Assembly (NCBI GenBank): GCA_945885645.1
Contig: CAMCYV010000007.1
Span: 1 to 23,369 of the forward strand
Length of the DNA stretch: 23,369 bases
Source: Bifidobacterium breve
GTDB taxonomy: Bacteria; Actinomycetota; Actinomycetes; S36-B12
Reading direction: 5' to 3'
Each line of letters begins with the position of its first letter. Positions within the stretch are counted from its first letter, which is position 1. The position numbers and the translations under genes were made by a program. The notes under the pieces are model-generated. The model ran no database searches and had not been told where the DNA came from. It worked only from the letters and a program-made list of their open reading frames with translations. Shown piece after piece: positions 13,690 through 20,614 of this stretch.

Positions 13690-13710
13690 CTCAACACTTA
13701 TTGTGCTGAG
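13690..13710 (-). other. hairpin in the rpsQ-rplN gap (S10/spc boundary)
   Basis: The arms at 13690-13697 and 13703-13710 pair over 8 bp with one wobble around a 5-nt loop AATAA (minus-strand RNA: CUCAGCAC / GUGUUGAG). The wobble pair is G-U on the minus transcript. No U-run follows. It may be a processing or attenuation site between the S10 and spc segments. Confidence 0.4.
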
Positions 13711-13724
13711 CCTTGCGGAACTGC

Positions 13725-13997
13725 TTACTTGGCCTTCTCAAGGATCTCAACCACACGCCAGCGCTTAGTAGCTGAGAGTGGACGAGTTTCCATGATAAGA
13801 ACGCGGTCGCCGATACCGGCGTTGTTTGCTTCGTCGTGCGCTTTGAGCTTGCTCGTGCGGCGCACAACCTTGCTGTACAACGGGTGCATATAGCGATCTT
13901 CGACTGCCACAACTACCGTCTTTTGCATTTTGTCGCTCACGACAAGTCCCTCACGGGTCTTGCGGTCGCCACGCTTATTTTGTGTCCCAGCGCTCAT
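13725..13997 (-). CDS. rpsQ: 30S ribosomal protein S17
   Basis: S17 is a primary 16S rRNA-binding protein with an OB fold. The 90-residue product has LVVSDKMQKTVVVAVEDRYM, HPLYSKVVRRTSKLKAHDE and the acidic-to-basic C-terminal ETRPLSATKRWRVVEILE. It overlaps the rpmC stop by 4 nt (ATGA). It ends the S10 segment. Confidence 0.98.
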   Translation of the reverse strand: MSAGTQNKRGDRKTREGLVVSDKMQKTVVVAVEDRYMHPLYSKVVRRTSKLKAHDEANNAGIGDRVLIMETRPLSATKRWRVVEILEKAK

Positions 13998-14230
13998 GCG
14001 GCACCTTCCTCACCCTCAACGGGCGTGATGCCCAATTCACGTTCGCGCAGGATCGTGTAGATCCGAGCGATGTCTTTGCGCACTGCACGCAATCGTCCAT
14101 GGTTCTCCAACTGCCCGGTTGCACCCTGGAATCGCAAGTTGAAAAGCTCTTCTTTGGAGTCACGCAGTTTTTGGACAAGTTCCGCATCGTCGAGATTGCG
14201 AAGTTCACCTGTTGCTGTGCCAGCGGCCAT
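13994..14230 (-). CDS. rpmC: 50S ribosomal protein L29
   Basis: L29 lies near the peptide exit and helps dock trigger factor and SRP. The 78-residue product is all-helical with ELVQKLRDSKEELFNLRFQG and RLRAVRKDIARIYTILRERE, and a short acidic C-terminus. It overlaps the rplP stop by one base and rpsQ by 4 nt. Confidence 0.98.
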   Translation of the reverse strand: MAAGTATGELRNLDDAELVQKLRDSKEELFNLRFQGATGQLENHGRLRAVRKDIARIYTILRERELGITPVEGEEGAA

Positions 14231-14652
14231 TACTCTTCACCTGTTTCATCGCGCCGAATAATCCGGCACTTCATTGGTAGTTTGTGCATTGCGCGAGTTA
14301 AAGCCTCGTGCGCAACCTTTTCGTCCGGGTAGGACAATTCGAACATCACGCGACCTGGCTTGACGTTAGCCACCCACCATTCAGGTGAACCTTTACCGGA
14401 ACCCATGCGGGTCTCAGCAGGCTTCTTCGTCAACGGACGGTCTGGGTAAATGTTTATCCAGACCTTGCCACCACGTCGAATATGACGAGTGATTGCAATA
14501 CGGGAAGCCTCAATTTGACGGTTAGTCACGTAGGCGGGCTCAAGAGCCTGCAGTCCGTAGGTGCCAAAAGTTACTTTGGTTCCGCCCTTTGCCACACCAC
14601 GACGAGTTGGGTGGTGCTGCTTGCGGTGCTTGACGCGACGGGGAATTAACAT
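14230..14652 (-). CDS. rplP: 50S ribosomal protein L16
   Basis: L16 helps position A-site tRNA. The 140-residue product begins MLIPRRVKHRKQHHPTRRG and contains ITRHIRRGGKVWINIYPDRP and RMGSGKGSPEWWVANVKPGR, all typical. Its ATG is 2 bp after the rpsC stop, and its stop overlaps the rpmC start by one base. Confidence 0.98.
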   Translation of the reverse strand: MLIPRRVKHRKQHHPTRRGVAKGGTKVTFGTYGLQALEPAYVTNRQIEASRIAITRHIRRGGKVWINIYPDRPLTKKPAETRMGSGKGSPEWWVANVKPGRVMFELSYPDEKVAHEALTRAMHKLPMKCRIIRRDETGEE

Positions 14653-14654
14653 GA

Positions 14655-15464
14655 TTAACCCTCCGCGGTTTCTGCAGCAACGTTGGCATCAACGACTACT
14701 TCAGCAGCAACTTCAACAGCCGCTTCGGTTTCGCTGCCATCTTCGCGGCGTGGTCGATCAGTTGGAGCCTTACGAGTTGCGCCCATACGTGCAGTCGCTG
14801 CAGCAGCCTCACGCTCTGCTCGGGTTGGCAATGCTTCACCCTTGTAGATCCACACCTTGACACCGATGCGTCCGAAAGTGGTGCGTGATTCGTAGAAGCC
14901 GTAATCGATGTCGGCACGCAATGTGTGCAATGGCACCCGGCCTTCACGATAAAACTCTGTACGAGACATTTCAGCTCCACCAAGGCGACCACTGACCTGA
15001 ACCCGAATGCCCTTAGCGCCGGCCTTCATCGCACTCTGCATTCCCTTACGCATTGCGCGACGGAATGAAACCCGGCTCGAAAGTTGTTCGGCGATACCCT
15101 GGGCAACGAGCTGTGATTCCATTTCGGGATTCTTGACCTCAAGAATGTTGAGCTGAACCTGCTTGCCAGTGAGGTTTTCTAGGTCTCCACGCAAACGGTC
15201 AGCCTCTGCTCCACGTCGCCCAATCACGATTCCCGGACGCGCGGTGTGAATATCAACCCGGACACGATCCCGAGTGCGCTCAATTTCCACCTTTGCGATA
15301 CCGGCCCGCTCCATGCCTGTTCCCAGCACCTTGCGAATTGCTACGTCTTCTTTTACGTAGTCGCTGTAACGCTGACCTTTTTTTGAACTATCAGCGAACC
15401 ACCGGGAGGTGAAGTCCGTCGTGATACCTAGGCGGAAGCCATGTGGATTAACTTTTTGACCCAT
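14655..15464 (-). CDS. rpsC: 30S ribosomal protein S3
   Basis: S3 forms part of the mRNA entry tunnel. The 269-residue product begins MGQKVNPHGFRLGITTDFTS, has the KH-domain signature PGIVIGRRGAEADRLRGDLE, and the C-terminal S3 domain with RRAMRKGMQSAMKAGAKGIR and SGRLGGAEMSRTEFYREGRV. From about residue 218 it carries an Ala/Glu-rich tail, as in other actinobacteria. It starts 3 bp after the rplV stop. Confidence 0.98.
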   Translation of the reverse strand: MGQKVNPHGFRLGITTDFTSRWFADSSKKGQRYSDYVKEDVAIRKVLGTGMERAGIAKVEIERTRDRVRVDIHTARPGIVIGRRGAEADRLRGDLENLTGKQVQLNILEVKNPEMESQLVAQGIAEQLSSRVSFRRAMRKGMQSAMKAGAKGIRVQVSGRLGGAEMSRTEFYREGRVPLHTLRADIDYGFYESRTTFGRIGVKVWIYKGEALPTRAEREAAAATARMGATRKAPTDRPRREDGSETEAAVEVAAEVVVDANVAAETAEG

Positions 15465-15467
15465 GGT

Positions 15468-15977
15468 CTAGCCCTCCTTCTTGGTAGTTTTTGGGGCTGA
15501 AGATTTCTTGGCTGCTGCCTTCTTGGCAGGAGCAGCTTTCTTTGCCGGAGCAGCTTTCTTTGCCGGAGCGGCCTTCTTTGCAACAGTTTTCTCGGCTACT
15601 GGCGGCTTTGTTGCCTTGGTTGGGCGAGCGACCTTTGGCATTGCAATTCCATCGGAGACAATCACGGTGATGTGTGAGCTGCGCTTGCGGATTTTGTATG
15701 CCCGGCCTTGTGCGCGGGGACGGATGCGCTTCATCGTGGGGCCTTCATCAACGAAGGCTTCACTGACGGTGAGGTCCTTGGTGTCCATGCCATGATTGTT
15801 GGCCGCATTGGCTACCGCGCTAGCGAGCACTTTGCCCACTGGTTCGCTAGCCGCCTGCGGAGCGAACCGCAGCACTGCCTGGGCATCGTCGGCATTCATC
15901 CCACGAATGAGATCAACAACCCGACGTGCCTTCATGGGCGTTACGCGGACGTACCGCGCTTGGGCCCTGGCTTCCAT
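15468..15977 (-). CDS. rplV: 50S ribosomal protein L22 with Lys/Ala-rich tail
   Basis: L22 lines the peptide exit tunnel, and its extended loop reaches the macrolide-binding region. The 169-residue product has the family core in residues 1 to about 113 (MEARAQARYVRVTPMKARRV, and the loop region RIRPRAQGRAYKIRKRSSHI). From about residue 118 it has a long basic tail built on AKKAAP repeats, ending in KSSAPKTTKKEG. The start ATG at 15977 has GGGGAAAG upstream. It follows rpsS by 80 bp. The repeat tail may change length between strains by slippage. Confidence 0.98.
   Translation of the reverse strand: MEARAQARYVRVTPMKARRVVDLIRGMNADDAQAVLRFAPQAASEPVGKVLASAVANAANNHGMDTKDLTVSEAFVDEGPTMKRIRPRAQGRAYKIRKRSSHITVIVSDGIAMPKVARPTKATKPPVAEKTVAKKAAPAKKAAPAKKAAPAKKAAAKKSSAPKTTKKEG
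15511..15582. repeat. rplV: 18-bp tandem repeat within rplV
   Basis: Units of 18 bp lie at 15529-15546, 15547-15564 (identical, GGAGCAGCTTTCTTTGCC on the plus strand) and 15565-15582 (with a few changes), with a degenerate unit at 15511-15528. They encode the AKKAAP repeats of the L22 tail. The period is a multiple of three, so copy-number change keeps the frame. Confidence 0.85.
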
Positions 15978-16057
15978 CGCTTTCCCCTTGCTTCTCGTTA
16001 TTTCTTAATTAGTAAATCCGTGTGTCGAGCTCTGTTGCGTGCGAATCGATCAACCGA

Positions 16058-16339
16058 CTAGCGACGCTTTGCCTTGCGGTCATCCTTGACGTGGCCCTTG
16101 AAGGTACGAGTTGGTGCAAACTCGCCGAGTTTGTGACCAACCATGCTCTCCGAGATAAACACAGGCACGTGCTTGCGACCGTCGTGTACCGCGATGGTGT
16201 GTCCGAGCATTGCTGGGATCACCATTGAGCGACGTGACCAGGTCTTGATCACATTCTTGGAGTTCGCCGCATTTTGAGCATCTACCTTCTTCAGGAGATG
16301 ACCGTCAATGAACGGACCCTTTTTCAGACTGCGTGGCAT
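16058..16339 (-). CDS. rpsS: 30S ribosomal protein S19
   Basis: S19 forms a complex with S13 in the 30S head. The 93-residue product begins MPRSLKKGPFIDGHLLKKVD and contains TWSRRSMVIPAMLGHTIAVH and the C-terminal GEFAPTRTFKGHVKDDRKAK. Length and neighbours (rplB upstream, rplV downstream) are typical. Confidence 0.98.
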   Translation of the reverse strand: MPRSLKKGPFIDGHLLKKVDAQNAANSKNVIKTWSRRSMVIPAMLGHTIAVHDGRKHVPVFISESMVGHKLGEFAPTRTFKGHVKDDRKAKRR

Positions 16340-16354
16340 CTTTTACCGCTTTCC

Positions 16355-17191
16355 TTAACGCTTCTTGCCGGACTTGCGACGACGAACGATGAACTGATCG
16401 CTGGCCTTGTTCTTCTTACGGGTGCGACCTTCTGGCTTACCACCTGGGTTGACGGGGTGACGACCACCGGAAGTCTTGCCCTCACCACCACCATGTGGGT
16501 GATCGACGGGGTTCATGGCTACACCGCGGACTGTTGGGCGCTTTCCCTTCCAACGCATACGGCCTGCTTTACCCCAGTTGATGTTAGACTGTTCGGCATT
16601 ACCCACTTCACCGATGGTCGCGCGAGCGCGGACATCGACGTTGCGGATTTCACCCGATGGCATCCGGAGCTGAGCAAACGGACCATCTTTGGCAACGAGC
16701 TGAACACTGGCGCCTGCGGAACGAGCAATCTTGGCCCCGCCACCTGGCTTGAGCTCAATTGCGTGAATCACGGTACCAACGGGGATATTGCGCATTGGCA
16801 AGTTGTTGCCGGGCTTAATGTCGGCGCTGGGTCCGGTTTCAATCCGATCACCCTGCTTCAACTTGTTAGGGCAAATGATGTATCGCTTCTCGCCATCGGC
16901 GTAATGCAGTAGTGCAATGCGCGCCGTGCGGTTGGGGTCGTACTCGATGTGTGCGACCTTTGCAGGAACTCCATCTTTGTCCGCCCGCTTGAAGTCAATG
17001 AGACGGTAGGCCCGCTTGTGGCCGCCACCCTTGTGACGGGTTGTGATCTTGCCGGAGCTGTTACGACCACCCTTTTTAGGCAGTGGGCGTACCAAAGACT
17101 TCTCCGGCTCAGACCGGGTGATTTCAGAGAAGTCGGCCACACTTGAACCACGACGGCCCGGTGTAGTCGGCTTGTACTTACGGATACCCAT
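16355..17191 (-). CDS. rplB: 50S ribosomal protein L2
   Basis: L2 is needed for subunit joining and peptidyl transfer. The 278-residue product begins MGIRKYKPTTPGRRGSSVAD. It has the RNA-binding block RNSSGKITTRHKGGGHKRAY and, near residue 226, the signature NPVDHPHGGGEGKTSGGRHP with the conserved histidine associated with peptidyl-transferase activity. Length is standard. It follows rplW by 44 bp. Confidence 0.98.
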   Translation of the reverse strand: MGIRKYKPTTPGRRGSSVADFSEITRSEPEKSLVRPLPKKGGRNSSGKITTRHKGGGHKRAYRLIDFKRADKDGVPAKVAHIEYDPNRTARIALLHYADGEKRYIICPNKLKQGDRIETGPSADIKPGNNLPMRNIPVGTVIHAIELKPGGGAKIARSAGASVQLVAKDGPFAQLRMPSGEIRNVDVRARATIGEVGNAEQSNINWGKAGRMRWKGKRPTVRGVAMNPVDHPHGGGEGKTSGGRHPVNPGGKPEGRTRKKNKASDQFIVRRRKSGKKR

Positions 17192-17235
17192 TTTCGTCTC
17201 TCGTTTCGTTGATTCTCGATATGCCCTGGGCTCCG

Positions 17236-17535
17236 TTAGGAGACCGGTCCGCCAAATATGTCGATTCGATCGCCCGTTGCAACAGAGACAATCGCTCGCT
17301 TTGTTGAAGCTTTGCGACCAAATCCCGTACGGGTGCGTACGCGCTTGCCTTCACGGTTCATGGTGTTCACGCTCGTCACCTTGACCCCAAACACTTCCTC
17401 AACCGCAATCTTGATTTGGGTCTTGTTGGCATCCGGAGAGACAATGAAGGTGTACTTGTTTTGATCAAGCAGGCTGTAAGCCTTCTCGGAGACAACCGGT
17501 GAGATCAAGATGTCACGTGGGTCTGAGATTCTCAT
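17236..17535 (-). CDS. rplW: 50S ribosomal protein L23
   Basis: L23 lies at the tunnel exit and is the docking site for trigger factor and SRP. The 99-residue product has DILISPVVSEKAYSLLDQNK, YTFIVSPDANKTQIKIAVEE and GVKVTSVNTMNREGK, the usual pattern. Its ATG overlaps the rplD stop by 4 nt. Confidence 0.98.
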   Translation of the reverse strand: MRISDPRDILISPVVSEKAYSLLDQNKYTFIVSPDANKTQIKIAVEEVFGVKVTSVNTMNREGKRVRTRTGFGRKASTKRAIVSVATGDRIDIFGGPVS

Positions 17536-18206
17536 GCTTCTACCTCGCTTTCGAGAGCAACTGCCTTTGAACTCTTGCCCTTGACCGGGCCGGCCACGAA
17601 TATGTCGTAAGCGGTTTGGGTGAACACCAAGTGATCACTGATGAGCACGTCATATGTGTTGAGTTGATCGGGAGCAACGATCGATACGTCACCGAGGTTA
17701 CGAAGCGACAACCAGGCCACAGCCTCTTCACGGGTGAGCACGATCAAGACTTGACCCTCAACATTGAGTGCTTTCAAAGTTGCGGTCGCGCCCTTTGTCG
17801 AGGGGACATCTCCACTTACCAATTCGGAGACAATATGAATGCGGCCTTCACGTGCCCGGTCAGAGAGTGCGCCACGTAGTGCAGCTGACTTCATCTTCTT
17901 GGGGGTGCGCTGGTCATATGAGCGTGGCTGTGGACCGTGGCTGATTCCACCGCCCGTGTACTGGGGTGCACGGATCGAACCTTGACGGGCGCGTCCTGTT
18001 CCTTTTTGCTTATGTGGCTTGCGCCCACCACCACTCACTTCTGCGCGAGTCTTGGTTGAGTGCGTTCCTTGACGTGCTGCAGCAAGTTGGGCGACAACGA
18101 CCTGGTGAATCAAAGGGATGTTGACCGCAACGTCAAATACTTCCGCGGGCAATTCAATCTTGCCCGATGCTTTACCCTGTGGGGTCATTACGTCTACTGA
18201 GCTCAC
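17532..18206 (-). CDS. rplD: 50S ribosomal protein L4
   Basis: L4 lines the exit tunnel opposite L22 and in enterobacteria represses the S10 operon. The 224-residue product has the extended tunnel loop with GGGRKPHKQKGTGRARQGSI and RAPQYTGGGISHGPQPRSYD. The start is GTG at 18206, overlapping the rplC stop (GTGA). An ATG at 18188 is an alternative that would remove six residues. It is followed with a 4-nt overlap by rplW. Confidence 0.98.
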   Translation of the reverse strand: MSSVDVMTPQGKASGKIELPAEVFDVAVNIPLIHQVVVAQLAAARQGTHSTKTRAEVSGGGRKPHKQKGTGRARQGSIRAPQYTGGGISHGPQPRSYDQRTPKKMKSAALRGALSDRAREGRIHIVSELVSGDVPSTKGATATLKALNVEGQVLIVLTREEAVAWLSLRNLGDVSIVAPDQLNTYDVLISDHLVFTQTAYDIFVAGPVKGKSSKAVALESEVEA

Positions 18207-18853
18207 AGTTGGACCTCCTTTGCGGCGGTGTGAATGAACACCAAGCCACCCTTAGGGCCTGGAACTGCACCCTTAATCAGGATCAATCCGCGCTCGGCAT
18301 CAATTGCTTGAACCTTTAGATTCTGTGTTGTTTGGCGTTCGCCACCCATGCGTCCGGCCATTTTCATACCCTTGAACACGCGACCGGGTGTTGCGCAGCC
18401 GCCAATAGAGCCAGCGCTTCTGTGCTTTTTATTTACACCGTGGGTGGCGCGAAGACCGTGGAAACCATGGCGCTTCATGACACCAGCGAAACCCTTGCCC
18501 TTGGTGGTGCCGACAACGTCGACAACCTGACCTGCGGAAAAAATCTCGGTGGTGAGCTCTTGGCCGAGCGTGTACTCGGAAGCATCTGGGGTGCGCACTT
18601 CAACGAGGTGGCGGCGTGGTGTCACGCCAGCTTTCGCGAAGTGTCCAGCACTGGGCTTATTCACCTTACGCGGGTCAATCGCACCAAATGCAATTTGAAC
18701 CGCGGAATAGCCGTCGATCTCTGGTGTGCGCACCTGGGTGACGACACTTGGACCAGCTTTCACGACGGTAACGGGAACAACCCTGTTATTCTCATCCCAT
18801 ACCTGGGTCATACCAAGCTTCTCGCCTAGCAATCCCTTGACGTTGTGACTCAT
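18203..18853 (-). CDS. rplC: 50S ribosomal protein L3
   Basis: L3 reaches the peptidyl-transferase centre and starts 50S assembly. The 216-residue product begins MSHNVKGLLGEKLGMTQVWD and contains KGKGFAGVMKRHGFHGLRAT and KMAGRMGGERQTTQNLKV. At the position of the glutamine methylated by PrmB in E. coli (MAGQMG) it has arginine, so that modification cannot occur. This is, as far as I know, normal for actinobacteria. It follows rpsJ by 33 bp. Confidence 0.98.
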   Translation of the reverse strand: MSHNVKGLLGEKLGMTQVWDENNRVVPVTVVKAGPSVVTQVRTPEIDGYSAVQIAFGAIDPRKVNKPSAGHFAKAGVTPRRHLVEVRTPDASEYTLGQELTTEIFSAGQVVDVVGTTKGKGFAGVMKRHGFHGLRATHGVNKKHRSAGSIGGCATPGRVFKGMKMAGRMGGERQTTQNLKVQAIDAERGLILIKGAVPGPKGGLVFIHTAAKEVQL

Positions 18854-18886
18854 GGTGTTCAGATCTCCTCTAAAACTTGATCTCGA

Positions 18887-19195
18887 TTAGAGCTTGATCT
18901 CGATGTCGACGCCAGCTGGGAGATCTAGGCGCATCAACGAGTCAACGGTCTTGGGCGTGGGGTCGAGAATGTCGATCAAACGCTTGTGTGTGCGCATCTC
19001 GAAGTGTTCCCGTGAATCCTTGTACTTATGTGGTGAACGAATCACACAGAAAATGTTCTTCTCTGTCGGCAACGGCACTGGTCCAGCAACCTGTGCACCG
19101 GTACGAATGACCGTCTCAACGATTTTTCTCGCTGAGGAGTCAATGATCTCGTGGTCGTAGGCCTTGAGCCTGATCCGGATCTTCTGTCCCGCCAT
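18887..19195 (-). CDS. rpsJ: 30S ribosomal protein S10
   Basis: S10 is a 30S head protein and also the NusE transcription factor in antitermination. The 102-residue product begins MAGQKIRIRLKAYDHEIIDS and has KNIFCVIRSPHKYKDSREHF and THKRLIDILDPTPKTVDSLM. The ATG at 19195 is chosen because S10 normally starts here; the frame stays open 37 codons further upstream, but that part is unconserved and lies in the tuf-rpsJ gap. It opens the S10 segment. Confidence 0.98.
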   Translation of the reverse strand: MAGQKIRIRLKAYDHEIIDSSARKIVETVIRTGAQVAGPVPLPTEKNIFCVIRSPHKYKDSREHFEMRTHKRLIDILDPTPKTVDSLMRLDLPAGVDIEIKL

Positions 19196-19233
19196 GGTGG
19201 CTTGGTTCCTTACTCGTGTAGTTGCGAATCGGA

Positions 19234-19263
19234 GTGAAACGCTTTTTGTGTGAAACGTTTTTA
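19234..19263. repeat. 16-bp-spaced direct repeat upstream of rpsJ
   Basis: On the plus strand GTGAAACGCTTTTT (19234-19247) and GTGAAACGTTTTTA (19250-19263) share their first eight bases and a T-run. They lie 40-70 bp before the rpsJ start and directly after the tuf-rpsJ hairpin on the transcript. They could be a tandem regulator site or part of an S10-segment promoter; no convincing -10/-35 pair is seen. Confidence 0.35.
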
Positions 19264-19272
19264 GCTGTGGTT

Positions 19273-19309
19273 TTCGTGGCGGGAACCGGGTCGCGATGCC
19301 CGCCACGAA
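19273..19309 (-). terminator. hairpin in the tuf-rpsJ gap (str/S10 boundary)
   Basis: An 11-bp perfect stem (TTCGTGGCGGG at 19273-19283 and CCCGCCACGAA at 19299-19309) with a 15-nt loop starts 19 bp after the tuf stop. The minus-strand transcript has AAAACC after it rather than a U-run, so it is not a classical intrinsic terminator. It may terminate inefficiently, protect the 3' end of str mRNA or mark a processing site. Confidence 0.5.
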
Positions 19310-19328
19310 GACTTAGTTGTGGTGCGTC

Positions 19329-20525
19329 TTACTTCAGGATCTTGACTACGCGACCTGCACCAACGGTGCGGCCACCTTCGCGAATTGCGAAGCGAAGACC
19401 ATCTTCCATGGCGATTGACTGAATCAGCTCAACGCGCATTTCGGTGTTGTCTCCTGGCATAACCATGTCCTTACCTTCTGGCAGGTACACGACGCCGGTG
19501 ACGTCGGTGGTCCGGAAGTAAAACTGTGGACGGTAGTTATTGAAGAACGGGGTGTGACGGCCACCTTCATCTTTCGACAAAATGTAGACATTCGCATCGA
19601 AGTCGGTGTGAGGAGTGATTGAGCCTGGCTTGCAGCAAACCTGGCCGCGCTCAACTTCTTCACGCTTGGTTCCACGAAGAAGAACCCCAACGTTCTCGCC
19701 TGCTTGACCTTCGTCGAGCAGCTTGCGGAACATTTCGACACCGGTAACGGTTGTCTTAAGAGGTGGTCCTGGGCGAATACCAACGATTTCGATTTCTTCG
19801 TTGACCTTGACAACTCCACGCTCAATACGACCGGTAACAACAGTTCCGCGACCGGTGATGGTGAAGACGTCTTCGATTGGCATGAGGAAGGGCTTGTCAA
19901 TCTCACGCTCTGGTGTTGGGATGTAAGCGTCGACTGCGTCCATGAGCTCCATGATCGATGCGCCCCACTTCTCATCACCCTGAAGTGCTGGGAATGCGGC
20001 AACACGAACTACGGGGATGTCGTCGCCTGGGAATTCGTAGGTGCTGAGAAGTTCACGAACTTCCATCTCGACGAGTTCAATGAGTTCATCGTCATCGACC
20101 ATGTCGCACTTGTTCAGAGCAACAACGATGGAGGGAACGCCAACCTGGCGAGCAAGGAGAACGTGCTCCTTGGTCTGTGGCATTGGACCATCGGTTGCAG
20201 CAACCACGAGGATTGCGCCGTCCATCTGTGCGGCACCGGTGATCATGTTCTTGATGTAGTCAGCGTGACCTGGACAGTCGACGTGGGCGTAGTGCCGGCC
20301 TTCTGTCTGGTACTCAACGTGTGCGATTGAGATCGTGATACCGCGTTGACGCTCTTCAGGGGCCTTGTCGATCATGTCGAAAGGCGTGAATGGGTTCACG
20401 TCTGGGTAACGATCGTGCAGCACCTTTGTGATAGCAGCAGTCAACGTGGTCTTGCCATGGTCAATATGCCCAATGGTGCCGATGTTGATGTGCGGCTTAT
20501 TCCGCTCAAACTTGGCCTTCGCCAC
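19329..20525 (-). CDS. tuf: elongation factor Tu
   Basis: EF-Tu delivers aminoacyl-tRNA to the ribosome. The 398-residue product has the G1 motif GHIDHGKT (19-26), effector region ERQRGITI (58-65), DCPGHADY (83-90) and NKCD (138-141), then domains II and III ending LRFAIREGGRTVGAGRVVKI. The start is GTG at 20525 with AGGGAG seven bases upstream; an in-frame TTG at 20558 is rejected because the family starts at M/V-AKAKFER. The G5 position reads A176-A177-F178 where EF-Tu normally has S-A-L. It follows fusA by 89 bp and is the last gene of the str segment. Confidence 0.98.
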   Translation of the reverse strand: MAKAKFERNKPHINIGTIGHIDHGKTTLTAAITKVLHDRYPDVNPFTPFDMIDKAPEERQRGITISIAHVEYQTEGRHYAHVDCPGHADYIKNMITGAAQMDGAILVVAATDGPMPQTKEHVLLARQVGVPSIVVALNKCDMVDDDELIELVEMEVRELLSTYEFPGDDIPVVRVAAFPALQGDEKWGASIMELMDAVDAYIPTPEREIDKPFLMPIEDVFTITGRGTVVTGRIERGVVKVNEEIEIVGIRPGPPLKTTVTGVEMFRKLLDEGQAGENVGVLLRGTKREEVERGQVCCKPGSITPHTDFDANVYILSKDEGGRHTPFFNNYRPQFYFRTTDVTGVVYLPEGKDMVMPGDNTEMRVELIQSIAMEDGLRFAIREGGRTVGAGRVVKILK

Positions 20526-20560
20526 TTGCGTACTCCCTCTGTTCGTGCCGTCCGGCAAAA

Positions 20561-20613
20561 CGCGGATCGGTTATCGGTTCTTTTTCTTCTGTTGTTTTTC
20601 TTTGTGATCCGCG
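20561..20613 (-). terminator. hairpin with short U-run between fusA and tuf
   Basis: CGCGGATC at 20561-20568 and GATCCGCG at 20606-20613 form a perfect 8-bp stem enclosing a 37-nt A-rich loop, beginning one base after the fusA stop. On the minus transcript the stem is followed by UUUUGCC. The long loop makes it weak as a terminator; partial attenuation or mRNA processing between fusA and tuf is possible. Confidence 0.35.
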
Positions 20614-20614
20614 G

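Noticed and set aside
16274..16912. 212-codon open frame on the plus strand opposite rplB/rpsS
   Set aside because: It overlaps two certain ribosomal genes on the other strand and has low-complexity composition typical of an antisense frame.
18290..18390. Loss of the PrmB-methylated glutamine in L3 as an anomaly
   Set aside because: The arginine at this place is, to my knowledge, usual in actinobacterial L3, so it is not a special feature of this genome.
19196..19306. 37-residue extension of S10
   Set aside because: The extension is unconserved and overlaps the gap with the direct repeats; S10 normally starts at MAGQKIRIRL (19195).
19704..20330. 208-codon open frame on the plus strand opposite tuf
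   Set aside because: Antisense to EF-Tu; no known family, and strong codon bias of tuf commonly leaves such open antisense frames.
20526..20558. N-terminal extension of EF-Tu from TTG at 20558
   Set aside because: It would add 11 unconserved residues across the ribosome-binding site; the GTG at 20525 matches the family start and has a proper Shine-Dalgarno sequence.
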